Below are positions 49,268 to 58,410 of a stretch of 64,000 nt of DNA, in pieces. The stretch lies in NCBI GenBank assembly GCA_964369145.1, contig CAYJEE010000001.1:1-64000 (forward strand), read 5' to 3'. Origin of the DNA: UBA910 sp964369145. Lineage in GTDB: Bacteria > Patescibacteriota > Minisyncoccia > Phycocordibacterales > DATDWN01. The stretch's first letter is position 1; each line of letters starts with the position of its first letter. The position numbers were made by a program, and so were the translations under genes. Below the pieces are notes generated by a model, which did no database searches, was not told the origin of the DNA, and saw only the letters and a program-made list of their open reading frames with translations.

Positions 49268-49774
49268 ATGGAAACAACTAAAAAGTCACTTTTAATTTTT
49301 CTCGGTTTACTAATTGTTGGAGGGAGTGCGTACGGTACATTTTATCTTTTAAAAAAATATATTAGTCGCACAGAGAATGAACCACTCGTAACCATGGATC
49401 AGCCAGCAAGCTCGACACCTGTTATTTCTGGTTTTGAACAGAATTTGCACAACGAGGTTCCGTCAGTGTTACCAAAAGATGTATTGTTTGAAAAAAATGT
49501 GACCGTCGTGGAAAGCTTTACAGTGAAAAATGCTCCTGGTACACAATATACATATAGGTATATCTCAAAACTTTCTTTTGGGGAAAACTATTCTTATTTT
49601 TTTAAAACACTTCGTAATGCTGGCTGGGAAACAAAAACTGTCACTCGTACTGATAACGACTGGTTTATGTTTTTTGCTAAACCAAAGCAAGAGTTGAATA
49701 TTTCATATTCTTTTAATAAAGAAACGAAGGTAGGTATTATAGATATTACATTCTTACAGAAAAACAATGAATAA
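49268..49774 (+). CDS. single-pass exported protein upstream of a surface protein
   Basis: 168 residues. N-terminal membrane helix (SLLIFLGLLIVGGSAYGTFY), then an external domain (YRYISKLSFGENYSYFFKTL, DNDWFMFFAKPKQELNISYS). No family recognised. TATAAT ends 6 nt before the ATG. Its stop overlaps the start of the 920-aa surface protein by 8 nt, so the two are translationally coupled and probably act together. Confidence 0.75.
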   Translation: METTKKSLLIFLGLLIVGGSAYGTFYLLKKYISRTENEPLVTMDQPASSTPVISGFEQNLHNEVPSVLPKDVLFEKNVTVVESFTVKNAPGTQYTYRYISKLSFGENYSYFFKTLRNAGWETKTVTRTDNDWFMFFAKPKQELNISYSFNKETKVGIIDITFLQKNNE

Positions 49775-52529
49775 AAAATTATATGTACATTTTTTTGTTT
49801 TCAGTTTATTTTTGTTTTTTTTGATTGGATTTAAAACAGTCAGTGCTCAGGTTTGTGTCTCTGAGTGTACATCCGGTTTCGGAAGTTGTAGTTTTGTTTC
49901 AATGGGAAGTGGAGCTGCTTCTTGTGGTGGGGCAGAGTCATGTTCTACAGATTATACATATACTAATTCAGGAGGTTCACTTTGTACTGTTACTAAATGT
50001 GCATGTGCAAATCAAGTTGTGCAAGGTACGTCATTTACAAGTTGTTCCGGAAGTAATGCGGGAAATGATTTGAGATGTCAGTTTGGTGGTGGATTTTGTC
50101 AGGCAAGTTTAGGTCCCGGTGTTAGATATTACACTGAATGTTTAAATAGTGGGGGAGGAGGTGGAAGTGGAGGTAGTGCATGTAATGGTAACGGTTTTTG
50201 CGATAACGGAGAATCGACCTTGTCTTGTCCCTCTGAATGTCCTCAACCAAATTCTTACTTTGATCTCTCTGTAAGCCCCGGAACACGCTCTATTCTCAAT
50301 GGCAATACTACAAATTTTACACTTACCCTCACACCTACAAACTCAATCACAACAGGTCTAGGTGATGAAAGAGCAGTGGGGACATATGTACTACCTACAC
50401 CAATACCAGGATGTCCTACTGGTGCGACATGTACATACTCAGGAGGCAATACCATGACAGTAACTCAGGATACGACTGGCGGCGGTGTTGATTTTGCTGT
50501 ACCAGCGACAAAAACTGTTCTCGTCGCTGCTTCAACTGTCATACCAAACACATACACACTTACTTTTTCTGCAGTTAACGCCTCAAATCAAACAAAAACA
50601 GCTGTCGCAAATCTTATCGTCAGTGCAGGAGTCAACAACGCATCTTGTTCGTCTATCACCCCGTCGAAAACTGCCGTAACTGCAGGTGAAGTGTTTAGTG
50701 CGACAGTGACGATGCAAAACAACGGAACAACTGTCTGGTCTCCAAACGATATGCGAAACGACATCGCAGGAGTAAACAATTACCATGTCACAGTATCACC
50801 GTGGGCAGCGACATGGAATTATGGTCGTGATGATGTTTCTACAAATGTGGCTCCCGGAGGATCATTTACATTTACCGTACCGCTCACTGCGCCAGCGACG
50901 GCGGGTACATACAATCTCTCTACTCAGATGATCCAAGAAGGCGTGCAGTGGTTTGGTGCTTTATGTAACGCAGGAAATATTACCGTATCAGCTATCCCTG
51001 CTCCGACCGTGACTATGACCGCTCCTGCAGAAGTACAGCTCAACAATCCTTTTGTTGTTTCTTGGACATCAACAAATGCAGTGAGCGTTATACCAGGATC
51101 ATCTATCGTTCCTCCTGCGGGATGTACGATGAGTCCTGCGGGCGCGCTCACACTCAATGATTCCCGAACAGTGACTTGTACTACTGTTGGTTCTAAGTAT
51201 TTTCAAATCGCTGTAATGAATGGTGCAGGTACACAAGCAATAGATGGAAAGGCTGTAAATATCACCGCGCCCGCAGCACTGACACCTCCGACGAATCTTT
51301 CTTTGTCATGTAGTGGAGGTTTTGTAAATGCAAGTTGGAATTATACCAATGGATGGAGTACATACTATCTCCGAGCAAATCCCGCTGCAGATGATTGGAC
51401 ATGGCCTTCTGCTATTCAGGAAAACGTAGGTGTAGGTTCTTCATATAGTTTTCCTGCTGTTGTTGGACAGACCTATCATGTATGGGTGCACACGAGAAAT
51501 CCTGCGGATGGTTCTTGGAGTGCAGCAGTAGATGGCAATGTGTTCTGTCCAAATACCGCAACGACAGGTACACTTACACCTGCAAATCCATCCTGTGTGA
51601 TCGCTTCTGGAGCAAGTAGCTGTACAGTCAATCTTTCTTGGACAACTACCAATCCTATTGGTACATCCGCAATTACTGCGGTTGGGATGACGAATGTAAA
51701 CGGAAACTCAGGTACCAATGTAGCTTTCACAGTACCATATAGTAGTCGAATATTTTATCTCTACAACAACGCTATATTGCTCGCAACAAGTAATGCAACA
51801 GCAAGCTGTACAGGAGGAACTGCATGGAATGGTACAGCCTGTGCACCAACTGGAGGTGGTGGGGGAACATCATCTATTATCGGAAGAGTGTGTAAAGACG
51901 ACAGTGGAAATGGTGTATGTGATGGTGGAGAAATTTATATACGAGATATTTCACTTGCGCCATGTACGATCACATCGTCTCCTCAAAGTGGCTTCTCTGT
52001 AAACTATTCAGGTCCAGAAAATGGAACAGCATTGATCAATGAATGTAGTCCAACCAGTGGGTTTCCTCGGTATTCAAAAGCATCTCTTGGTGCGGGCACA
52101 TATAGCGTAAGTCTTATTCCGCCTGCTGGCTGGGTCACTACAGGATGTGTACAAAGTGCAAGTAATGTATTTTCAAACTGTGCATCTGTCGGCACTGGAT
52201 CAGTTACTGTTGCTGTGGGAGGTATTGAAAATGTGACGTTTGCTGTTAGACCCCCTGTAGCTGTAAATTACTCTGTCACAGTCAACAAAACAGTAGGCGG
52301 GACAGTTACGAGTACTGACAATTTGATTAATTGTGGTGGTACGTGTTCTCGTCAGTATGCAGAAGGTTCTACGGTAACACTACAGGCAACACCTCTCTCT
52401 GTTCAGTGGAGATTTGCAGGATGGAGTGGTGCGTGTACAGGTACAGGTAACTGCGTGCTCACAGTAGATGGCAACAAGTCTGTTACTGCCTCATTTAAAC
52501 CTCGATCGCTCCTCTATCAAGAATTTTAA
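49767..52529 (+). CDS. large secreted multidomain surface protein
   Basis: 920 residues. Signal peptide (YVHFFVFSLFLFFLIGFKTV, cut near SAQ), Cys-rich N-terminus (residues 28-130), a Gly-rich linker, a CNGNGFCDNGESTLSCPSEC motif, then Ig-like beta domains (about 165-290, 295-410, 412-500), an FN3-like part, a SdrD-like segment (RVCKDDSGNGVCDGGEIYI) and a final InlB-B-repeat-type domain (YAEGSTVTLQATPLSVQWRF, AGWSGACTG). Fits a cell-surface adhesin of an episymbiont; partner unknown. No sortase motif or C-terminal membrane helix. Confidence 0.8.
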   Translation: MNKKLYVHFFVFSLFLFFLIGFKTVSAQVCVSECTSGFGSCSFVSMGSGAASCGGAESCSTDYTYTNSGGSLCTVTKCACANQVVQGTSFTSCSGSNAGNDLRCQFGGGFCQASLGPGVRYYTECLNSGGGGGSGGSACNGNGFCDNGESTLSCPSECPQPNSYFDLSVSPGTRSILNGNTTNFTLTLTPTNSITTGLGDERAVGTYVLPTPIPGCPTGATCTYSGGNTMTVTQDTTGGGVDFAVPATKTVLVAASTVIPNTYTLTFSAVNASNQTKTAVANLIVSAGVNNASCSSITPSKTAVTAGEVFSATVTMQNNGTTVWSPNDMRNDIAGVNNYHVTVSPWAATWNYGRDDVSTNVAPGGSFTFTVPLTAPATAGTYNLSTQMIQEGVQWFGALCNAGNITVSAIPAPTVTMTAPAEVQLNNPFVVSWTSTNAVSVIPGSSIVPPAGCTMSPAGALTLNDSRTVTCTTVGSKYFQIAVMNGAGTQAIDGKAVNITAPAALTPPTNLSLSCSGGFVNASWNYTNGWSTYYLRANPAADDWTWPSAIQENVGVGSSYSFPAVVGQTYHVWVHTRNPADGSWSAAVDGNVFCPNTATTGTLTPANPSCVIASGASSCTVNLSWTTTNPIGTSAITAVGMTNVNGNSGTNVAFTVPYSSRIFYLYNNAILLATSNATASCTGGTAWNGTACAPTGGGGGTSSIIGRVCKDDSGNGVCDGGEIYIRDISLAPCTITSSPQSGFSVNYSGPENGTALINECSPTSGFPRYSKASLGAGTYSVSLIPPAGWVTTGCVQSASNVFSNCASVGTGSVTVAVGGIENVTFAVRPPVAVNYSVTVNKTVGGTVTSTDNLINCGGTCSRQYAEGSTVTLQATPLSVQWRFAGWSGACTGTGNCVLTVDGNKSVTASFKPRSLLYQEF

Positions 52530-52576
52530 GGGGTACATGAGAGAAGAAAAATAGTTTAAATTTTGAAATATACAGA

Positions 52577-52600
52577 GACGACCTAAAAAGGTCGTTTTTT
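52577..52600 (+). terminator. terminator after the surface protein
   Basis: ACGACC-TAAAAA-GGTCGT then TTTTTT. A second hairpin without a T-run (AATATGGCT-TTATAG-AGCCATATT) follows at about 52641-52664. Confidence 0.85.
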
Positions 52601-52742
52601 GTTGCATATCACTTTTTTGGGGTAGGGGAGGTTTCATACCAATATGGCTTTATAGAGCCATATTATTTGTGATTTACAAAAAAAGTACTTGACAGAAAGG
52701 GTAGGGGTGTGCTAGAGTATTAGGGAACTCAAACGTTATGTA

Positions 52743-53291
52743 TTGGGTTTTTTCTTTAGGGTTAAACCACCCTTTATTCCAGACACGTCAGAATTACTAC
52801 TTAAAAAACATCTTATTTTAAACTTTACTGCTATTAGTTTGTTTATGGTCTTCTCGACTGTTGCTGGAGTTCATACTCCAGTCACCGTTACAGAAATTCC
52901 CCAGACAGAGATTCAGATAAAAAGTGAAAATCTCAAAAAAGAGAATATTGCAAAGAAAATGTCGACCGAAGAGTATGTGAGAAATCACTTCTCGGACACA
53001 CCTATCCTTGCTGAAATCGCACGATGTGAGTCTCAGTTTCGTCAGTTTGATAAAAAGACTGGTGAAGTATTGCGAGGTGTAGTAAATAACAAAGATGTGG
53101 GAGTGATGCAGGTCAACGAGTATTATCACTTGGAGACTGCAGAAAAAGCCAACATCAACATCTATACACTCGAAGGAAACCTTGAATACGCCCGAAAGCT
53201 CTATAAGCAATTCGGTACCGATCCATGGAATTCATCGAAACCTTGTTGGGGTAAACATCTACAACAGCTCGCTGTTGAAGTGAAAGCCTAA
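52743..53291 (+). CDS. lysozyme-like / lytic transglycosylase-like exported protein
   Basis: Up to 182 residues. Hydrophobic N-terminal stretch (LILNFTAISLFMVFSTVAGV), then a compact lysozyme-fold core: ILAEIARCESQFRQFD with the catalytic-type Glu, DVGVMQVNEYYH, LEGNLEYARKLYKQFGTDPW, SSKPCW. Typical of the short SLT-like proteins of CPR genomes; probably remodels own or host peptidoglycan. Promoter TTGACA-18-TAGAGT (about 52690-52719). The start is uncertain: no good ATG or ribosome site at the 5' end (TTG at 52743; Met35 possible). Confidence 0.75.
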   Translation: MGFFFRVKPPFIPDTSELLLKKHLILNFTAISLFMVFSTVAGVHTPVTVTEIPQTEIQIKSENLKKENIAKKMSTEEYVRNHFSDTPILAEIARCESQFRQFDKKTGEVLRGVVNNKDVGVMQVNEYYHLETAEKANINIYTLEGNLEYARKLYKQFGTDPWNSSKPCWGKHLQQLAVEVKA

Positions 53292-53300
53292 TACAAACTT

Positions 53301-53336
53301 AAAACAAAAGCTCCTGTAATGGGAGTTTTTGTTTTG
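53301..53336. terminator. bidirectional terminator
   Basis: AAAACAAAAGCTCC-TGTAAT-GGGAGTTTTTGTTTT. Confidence 0.88.
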
Positions 53337-53342
53337 TATAAA

Positions 53343-53382
53343 AATATCCCCACCAAAGGATTTTGCTCGGGTGGGGAAATAC
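53343..53382 (-). terminator. terminator of the receiver-like gene
   Basis: TATCCCCACC / GGTGGGGAAA; ATATTTTTAT follows on the minus strand. Confidence 0.75.
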
Positions 53383-53394
53383 GAAGAGGGATAT

Positions 53395-53874
53395 TCATCC
53401 TTGTTTCTTTAGGAGTTCTCGAATTACGTGATGGAGCTGGGTAAACCCATCAAGTCCCTTTTGCACAATACGAACCATAGGATCCTTCAGGATCTCATTG
53501 GGAAGTTCTTCTCCCAGCTCGCCGTTTCTGTGGGTGTGGATGATGATGGGGATATAGCACCCATCTTCACGAAGTTTATTGATCAAGTGTACAGATGTTC
53601 CGTTCATATAGAGAGGGTCGCATTGGTTCAAGGATGGGATCTGCGCGACAATTCTTTCATATGCATCACCACACTCAGGATCATCCAGTGAAGGGTCCGT
53701 AAGAGGAAAATCGTATTCCATTACCAAGACCCTTAGATCCGGTTTGGCCGGTAGGAAATCTGCAAGTGTGTAATACACGTCAACAGATGCATCAAAGGCT
53801 TTTCTTAGAGCCTCTGCAATCTGTAATGCTTCACCAGGAAGAAAGTTGTCAATAACCGCAATTTTTATGTTCAT
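53395..53874 (-). CDS. degenerate receiver (REC)-like protein
   Basis: 159 residues, one domain. KIAVIDNFLPGEALQIAEAL (acid after strand 1), LRVLVMEYDFPL in the phospho-acceptor area, CYIPIIIHTHRNGE (switch Thr) and RIVQKGLDGFTQLHHVIREL (Lys). The order fits a CheY-like fold, but the acid pocket is incomplete (Glu-Tyr-Asp near the acceptor), so phosphorylation is uncertain. Start at 53874, from AGGAG 5 nt upstream; that ribosome site is buried in a hairpin. TGA stop. No kinase nearby. Confidence 0.65.
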   Translation of the reverse strand: MNIKIAVIDNFLPGEALQIAEALRKAFDASVDVYYTLADFLPAKPDLRVLVMEYDFPLTDPSLDDPECGDAYERIVAQIPSLNQCDPLYMNGTSVHLINKLREDGCYIPIIIHTHRNGELGEELPNEILKDPMVRIVQKGLDGFTQLHHVIRELLKKQG

Positions 53875-53879
53875 GGTTG

Positions 53880-53907
53880 CTCCTAAGTTATTTATAGCAT
53901 TTAGGAG
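53880..53907 (-). promoter_or_regulatory. Shine-Dalgarno-sequestering hairpin
   Basis: On the minus strand CTCCTAA-(14 nt)-TTAGGAG: the 3' arm is the Shine-Dalgarno of the receiver-like gene and the 5' arm is its exact complement. The ATG follows 5 nt later. The shape suits translational control by temperature, a small RNA or a protein. Confidence 0.55.
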
Positions 53908-53920
53908 ACCAAAGTAAAGC

Positions 53921-54054
53921 ATGTCGCACTACAAGAGTACTAATGTATTACTAAGGCCCCTATGCAGGGGACCTAAGTAATACATGTCGCACCACAAGAG
54001 TACTAGTTAGTATCTAACGAGGGGATGAACCCCTCGAAGATACTAATGTCGCAC
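53921..54054. repeat. 62-63-nt tandem array of conserved repeat plus variable hairpin
   Basis: ATGTCGCAC starts at 53921, 53984 and 54046 (steps 63 and 62). In the first two it continues as YACAAGAGTACTA. Each interval holds a different hairpin of the same design: GTATTACT..AGG-CCC / GGG..CCT..AGTAATAC (loop TATGCA), then TAGTATCT..CGAGGGG-ATGAA-CCCCTCG..AGATACTA. Sequences change while pairing stays. Lies upstream of the receiver-like gene. Confidence 0.75.
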
Positions 54055-54230
54055 AATATATCTTTTGTACATGCTCGTACGAGGAGGCTTGGGCTTTTAA
54101 TTGAATCATTTAAAATTTTAGAATCCCAAATTGATATATTTATATAAAAAAATTCCCACTCTCCCCTTGAGGTAGGATTCATTTTTGTTTCTCTTTTTAT
54201 ATACCTTTTTTACTTTTATCTCTTATTTTA

Positions 54231-54275
54231 CTTCTCTTTAAAAATCCATATTCCCAGTAGGGAAGTCCCCTGCCC
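54231..54275 (+). repeat. direct repeat left of the 1110-aa surface gene
   Basis: About 43 bp including ATATTCCCAGTAGGGAAGTC and CCCTGCCC; near-identical to 57686-57728 on the other side of the gene. Contains TTCCC-AGTA-GGGAA. The stretch 54055-54230 around it is AT-rich with no gene that I can see. Confidence 0.8.
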
Positions 54276-54319
54276 TTTTTCTCCATTCTTCTTATTAATT
54301 TGATATAATATATGTCTAT

Positions 54320-57300
54320 ATGATACGTAGAGTTATATTAAAATTATTTTTGGTAACAAGTACTTTTATGTTTTGCTGCGGGATTACATTTCCGTACGTT
54401 GGTGTACTAGAAGCTGCAGATGCGCTGATTATTTCTAATATTGGAGTAGATAGTGTTTCCTACACATCTGTGCGTATTCAATGGAATACAGATATACCCG
54501 CTTCATTGTCTCGAGTAAAATATGACACTGTAGCAACAGAAGAGCCATTTACAAACGGTACAGCTAACAAACTTAGTAATACTAGTACAATTCATGGATA
54601 TACTCTTGGTGGTCTTGCGCCAAATACACTTTACAATTTTAAAGTGTGTTCAACGGTAAATTCAATCGAAACATGTAGCCCCACTCAGAATTTCACTACA
54701 ACAGCTGCACCTTCAAATCGTTTTTCTCCGCCAACACTTCCAAACTCTGCTACGTTGTCTTCTATGCCTACGATAAACGGTACTACACACACTGTAGCAG
54801 CTGATTGTAGTGATTTGCAGATAAAAATAAATACTGCCGCAGCAACGTCCGGCTCATTGAATCATCAAATTCTTATTCCTCCTACTGCTCTTTGTAAAGG
54901 TAATTATGAGCTTCCGTCTCGAGCTGGTACGGGTTGGATTGTAGTCCGTTCTGCGGCAAGTGATGCCCAGCTTCCTCCGGAAGGTACCCGTGTAGGCCTT
55001 AGTTATGCGCCTGTTATGCCCACTATTTACGGGCTAGTTGAAGGTGAGACACATTTACAATCAACTATTTTTACAGAGAATCCAACTTCTAAATGGAGAT
55101 TTGTTGGTGTTCAGATTAAAGGAAGTGCAGGGCGACGTGGATCAGCGGTTCATCTTGGACGCGGAGTATCAACAGATATCATTTTTGATAGAGATATTTT
55201 TGATATATCAGGGGATACTACATATACCGTAAGAAATGAAGGTGTCCGCAATATTGTTGCACATTCATATATCCATCATGTAAAAACAGGCTCTCTCGCA
55301 GTGGCAATTGGTCTGACGAACTCACAATATGCTCTGATTGATAACAACTATATCAATGCTCCTGGTATTAGCATTTTTGGTGAAGAAGGAGGAGGAAATC
55401 TACCGCCAGCTTCGGATATTACAATCACTCGAAACTTTTTTGAATGGGATAGTGTGAACAAAACAAATACAATAGTAAGACATCAATTAGAATTTAAATC
55501 AGGGGAAAGAATTCTCATTAGGGGTAATATCTTTAAAGACTCATGGACTGGCGGAATTACTGGTGGCATGGCACAAGTAATACTTTTCTTTCCAAGAGCA
55601 GGTTGGAGTGGTTCCATACGAAATTCATTAAATTATATTGCTGACGTGACTATAAAAGATAATGTTCTTATTAATACTGCTGGCGGAATTGGCTTAGTTG
55701 GATCTGAATCGGCTGGAGTAGCTTCTGACGTAGCTTCAACTAAACGTTTTCTCATTAAGAACAATATTTTTTATAAGTTAAATGGTTATAATGGCGCTCC
55801 CGGTAATGCAGTAGCAGGATCTCCTTTTTATATTGCAGGAGCAATTGAAGATGTAGTGATTGATCACAATACGATATATGATCCAAGAGGACTGTTTCCT
55901 GCTACTATTTGGTTTCTTGAAAACGTGGGTGCTGGTTTAAAATTAACCAATAACATTATTACACAAAATTATACGAGTAGTATTGGTGGCTTTTACAAAA
56001 ATACAGATTATCCAGGTCAGCTTCCAGTAGTAACGAACGGTAGCGCGTTTTCAACAATTGGCGGATCAGTGCGTGCAGCACCAAATGTAGACCCTACTCT
56101 TTTGGTACAAGGTAATCTTATTCTTCCTGGGGTTACTGACACTAGCTCAGAATCAGCGTACTCAAATCCTTCTTCTTTCTATTCTCTTGCGAGCTGTACT
56201 ACCTACTGGTCTGGCTTTACAAATAATGCTTGTGCGGGTAATATTTCTACGCTTACAGCAAACTCAGTAACTGCATCAGTTGGTTTTGCTAATACGTCTA
56301 CATTCTCTGGTTTATATTTAGCATCTGGTCCATACAAAAATAGTGCTTCGGATGGAGCAGATCCTGGAGTTGATATAAATAATTTAAATGCTCAAGTATC
56401 AAATACTATGACCGGCGGTTATGTTCCCCCTCCCCCCTCCGACACCACTCCCCCTGTCTTTTCTAATATTTCAGCCGGCACAATCACCACTGACTCAGTG
56501 ATGGTCACCTGGACAACAAACGAATCCTCTGACACTCAGGTAGAATACGGACTCACTGCAAGCTATGGTTCGTCTTCAACATTAAATGCAACACTCGGAT
56601 CATCTCACAGCGTACCCCTTACATCACTGACTCCAAACACCCTATATCATTATCGTGTAAAATCTAGAGACGGTGCAGGCAACCAAGCGATTTCCGCAGA
56701 TCAAACCTTCACAACACGTGCTGTCGTAGCGACAGTGGTAGATCCGACATTAAATGTAGTCACAAAAGATTTCGGTAGTCTTCCGGTTGGTTCATCTACT
56801 CAACCATTCATGTTTTCAATCAACAATCCAAACAGTTCTTTTGTTGGAGTCAGTGCTGTGGCAGTAACGGGTGATTTTTCAATCACTACAAACTACTGTA
56901 CTTCCGGTATGCAACCTTCTACTCACTGTGACATATATGTTGCTTTTAACCCCTCTACAAGTGGAACACGAACAGGTACTCTCATCATCACTCTTACAGG
57001 TGCTTCTACAAACACACTCTCTGTCACACTTGCCGGTACAGGAACAGCAGTCAACACACCAGAAGACCCTCCAATCCTTCCTCCACCTCCAGTTATCACA
57101 CCCCCTCCTGTAGTCACTCCTCCTATCATTCCTCCTCCTCAAAAGATACCTCCACCAGGAATCATCATCACCAAAACTCTTGCTCGAGGAATGACTTCTC
57201 CCGAGATTATCATTCTTCAAACCCATCTCAAACAAATTGGTTTGTTTGAGAACTCAATACAGACAAGCAACTACTTTGGTCCGGCAACAGAAAGAGCGGT

Positions 57301-57652
57301 TAAACTCTATCAAGCATCTAAAGGAATCGAGCAGACTGGTATCGTCGGCCCACTAACACGAGGAAGCTTAGCTGGATCATCGACTCCACCACAAACTGTT
57401 ACTTCTCAAGTACTTCCTACAACTGTATACATCGGTGTGAAGCATTCTGATGTAGTGAAGTTACAAAATATTCTCAAGAGACTTGGTTTCTTCCCACAGA
57501 ATGTTGATTCTTCAGGATACTTTGGCCCTACCACAAAAAAAGCGGTGCAGGCATTCCAGAGACAATACACTATTGCCTCAAGTGGTACTGAAAATACCAC
57601 TGGGTACGGTATGGTGGGAAAGAAAACGTGGGCTAAGCTTTTAGGTTTGTAA
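54320..57652 (+). CDS. large secreted beta-helix surface protein with peptidoglycan-binding C-terminus
   Basis: 1110 residues. N-terminal hydrophobic signal (KLFLVTSTFMFCCGITFPYV), an FN3-like domain (40-130), a right-handed beta-helix of the pectate-lyase type (about 140-560; repeated NNYI/IKDNVLINT-type turns), an FN3 domain (DTTPPVFSNISAGTITTDSV), a choice-of-anchor-D domain (FGSLPVGSSTQPFMFSINNP), a Pro-rich linker, and two PG_binding_1 domains (RGMTSPEIIILQTHLKQIGL; VKLQNILKRLGFFPQNVDSS). Likely a wall-attached polysaccharide-binding or lyase-like protein. TATAAT ends 10 nt before the ATG. Its 3' 504 bp recur inverted at 60305. Confidence 0.85.
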   Translation: MIRRVILKLFLVTSTFMFCCGITFPYVGVLEAADALIISNIGVDSVSYTSVRIQWNTDIPASLSRVKYDTVATEEPFTNGTANKLSNTSTIHGYTLGGLAPNTLYNFKVCSTVNSIETCSPTQNFTTTAAPSNRFSPPTLPNSATLSSMPTINGTTHTVAADCSDLQIKINTAAATSGSLNHQILIPPTALCKGNYELPSRAGTGWIVVRSAASDAQLPPEGTRVGLSYAPVMPTIYGLVEGETHLQSTIFTENPTSKWRFVGVQIKGSAGRRGSAVHLGRGVSTDIIFDRDIFDISGDTTYTVRNEGVRNIVAHSYIHHVKTGSLAVAIGLTNSQYALIDNNYINAPGISIFGEEGGGNLPPASDITITRNFFEWDSVNKTNTIVRHQLEFKSGERILIRGNIFKDSWTGGITGGMAQVILFFPRAGWSGSIRNSLNYIADVTIKDNVLINTAGGIGLVGSESAGVASDVASTKRFLIKNNIFYKLNGYNGAPGNAVAGSPFYIAGAIEDVVIDHNTIYDPRGLFPATIWFLENVGAGLKLTNNIITQNYTSSIGGFYKNTDYPGQLPVVTNGSAFSTIGGSVRAAPNVDPTLLVQGNLILPGVTDTSSESAYSNPSSFYSLASCTTYWSGFTNNACAGNISTLTANSVTASVGFANTSTFSGLYLASGPYKNSASDGADPGVDINNLNAQVSNTMTGGYVPPPPSDTTPPVFSNISAGTITTDSVMVTWTTNESSDTQVEYGLTASYGSSSTLNATLGSSHSVPLTSLTPNTLYHYRVKSRDGAGNQAISADQTFTTRAVVATVVDPTLNVVTKDFGSLPVGSSTQPFMFSINNPNSSFVGVSAVAVTGDFSITTNYCTSGMQPSTHCDIYVAFNPSTSGTRTGTLIITLTGASTNTLSVTLAGTGTAVNTPEDPPILPPPPVITPPPVVTPPIIPPPQKIPPPGIIITKTLARGMTSPEIIILQTHLKQIGLFENSIQTSNYFGPATERAVKLYQASKGIEQTGIVGPLTRGSLAGSSTPPQTVTSQVLPTTVYIGVKHSDVVKLQNILKRLGFFPQNVDSSGYFGPTTKKAVQAFQRQYTIASSGTENTTGYGMVGKKTWAKLLGL

Positions 57653-57653
57653 T
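57150..57653 (+). repeat. 504-bp inverted repeat, arm 1 (double PG_binding_1 module)
   Basis: Runs from the Pro-rich linker codons to just after the stop of the 1110-aa gene. Matches 60305-60808 in reverse complement over its full length; I noticed one mismatch (G at 57637). The encoded 168 or so residues are identical. Confidence 0.93.
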
Positions 57654-57685
57654 TCTGGATTATTTGTGACCTTAGATCATCTTTA

Positions 57686-57728
57686 CTTCTTTAAAAATCC
57701 CTATTCCCAGTAGGGAAGTCCCCTGCCC
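57686..57728 (+). repeat. direct repeat right of the 1110-aa surface gene
   Basis: Second copy of the repeat at 54231-54275, with small differences at the 5' side. Together they bracket the surface gene. Confidence 0.8.
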
Positions 57729-57814
57729 TATAATAGATTGTTCGCTATAAATTATTAAAAGGTACTATTGCAATATTCTATATTTGATGTATGGTTTGTA
57801 CCAGAGGAACCATT

Positions 57815-58381
57815 ATGGAACCTGATATTTTGACTGTTTTACCAATAGTCGACAAGTTGGTACGAGTGCTTACACGGGATTATCCACCGTGGGTGCGTGA
57901 GGGTTATTTCGACGATATGGTGCAGGTGGCCAGAATACGGATACTTGCACGTATTGGTACATATGATCCATCGAAGGCGCCGTTGAATCATTTCTTGACT
58001 CTGCACACACGTTGGGCGATTCGCGAGTACCTTAGAAGTAAGGAGTTCATTTTTGATCGATTCGTGCCGATTAGAGGCGGAGAATTCGATGGCATCGATT
58101 CCGAAGGAGTTGATGTTGTGGATACCAATGCGTGTACCGAACTGCGCCTAGTTGGACATAGCAGGATTGCGGAGGTGCTTCAGCACCTACAAGATTCTGT
58201 AAGTGAAAAACAATGGAAAGCAGTTAAGTTGTACTACTTTGAAGAAAAAACTCATGCTGAAATTGCAGGCATTCTCGGATTGTCTGTTGGATATGTTAGA
58301 GAAATTATTTCTCGTTCCCTCAATATCTTTCGCGAAAAGCTTTTTTCGTTAAGAATAGATTCAGCACGTCATGTGCTGTAA
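57815..58381 (+). CDS. sigma-70-family (ECF-like) sigma factor
   Basis: 188 residues. Region 2 around residues 30-85 (YFDDMVQVARIRILARIGTY, HTRWAIREYLRSKEF) and region 4 at about 125-175 (QWKAVKLYYFEEKTHAEIAG, ILGLSVGYVREIISRSLNIF). Directs RNA polymerase to an unknown set of promoters. ATG at 57815, from AGAGGA 6 nt upstream; promoter TTGCAA-16-TATGGT (57768-57795). First gene of a two-gene unit with a LuxR-type regulator. No anti-sigma gene seen. Confidence 0.82.
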   Translation: MEPDILTVLPIVDKLVRVLTRDYPPWVREGYFDDMVQVARIRILARIGTYDPSKAPLNHFLTLHTRWAIREYLRSKEFIFDRFVPIRGGEFDGIDSEGVDVVDTNACTELRLVGHSRIAEVLQHLQDSVSEKQWKAVKLYYFEEKTHAEIAGILGLSVGYVREIISRSLNIFREKLFSLRIDSARHVL

Positions 58382-58410
58382 ATGAGATAGAGAACAACAG
58401 GGGGTGTGAT

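Noticed and set aside
53921..54054. CRISPR array
   Set aside because: Only two full repeats, and the spacers are palindromes of one design; no cas genes in the window.
53880..54054. Integron attC-like sites
   Set aside because: Hairpins lack the R/L core sites, cassettes do not alternate with them, and no integron integrase is present.
56871..57235. Overlapping frames (80-118 codons) in the surface gene
   Set aside because: Low-complexity shadows (Ser/Leu or Arg/Asp/Cys runs) of the Pro/Thr-rich linker.
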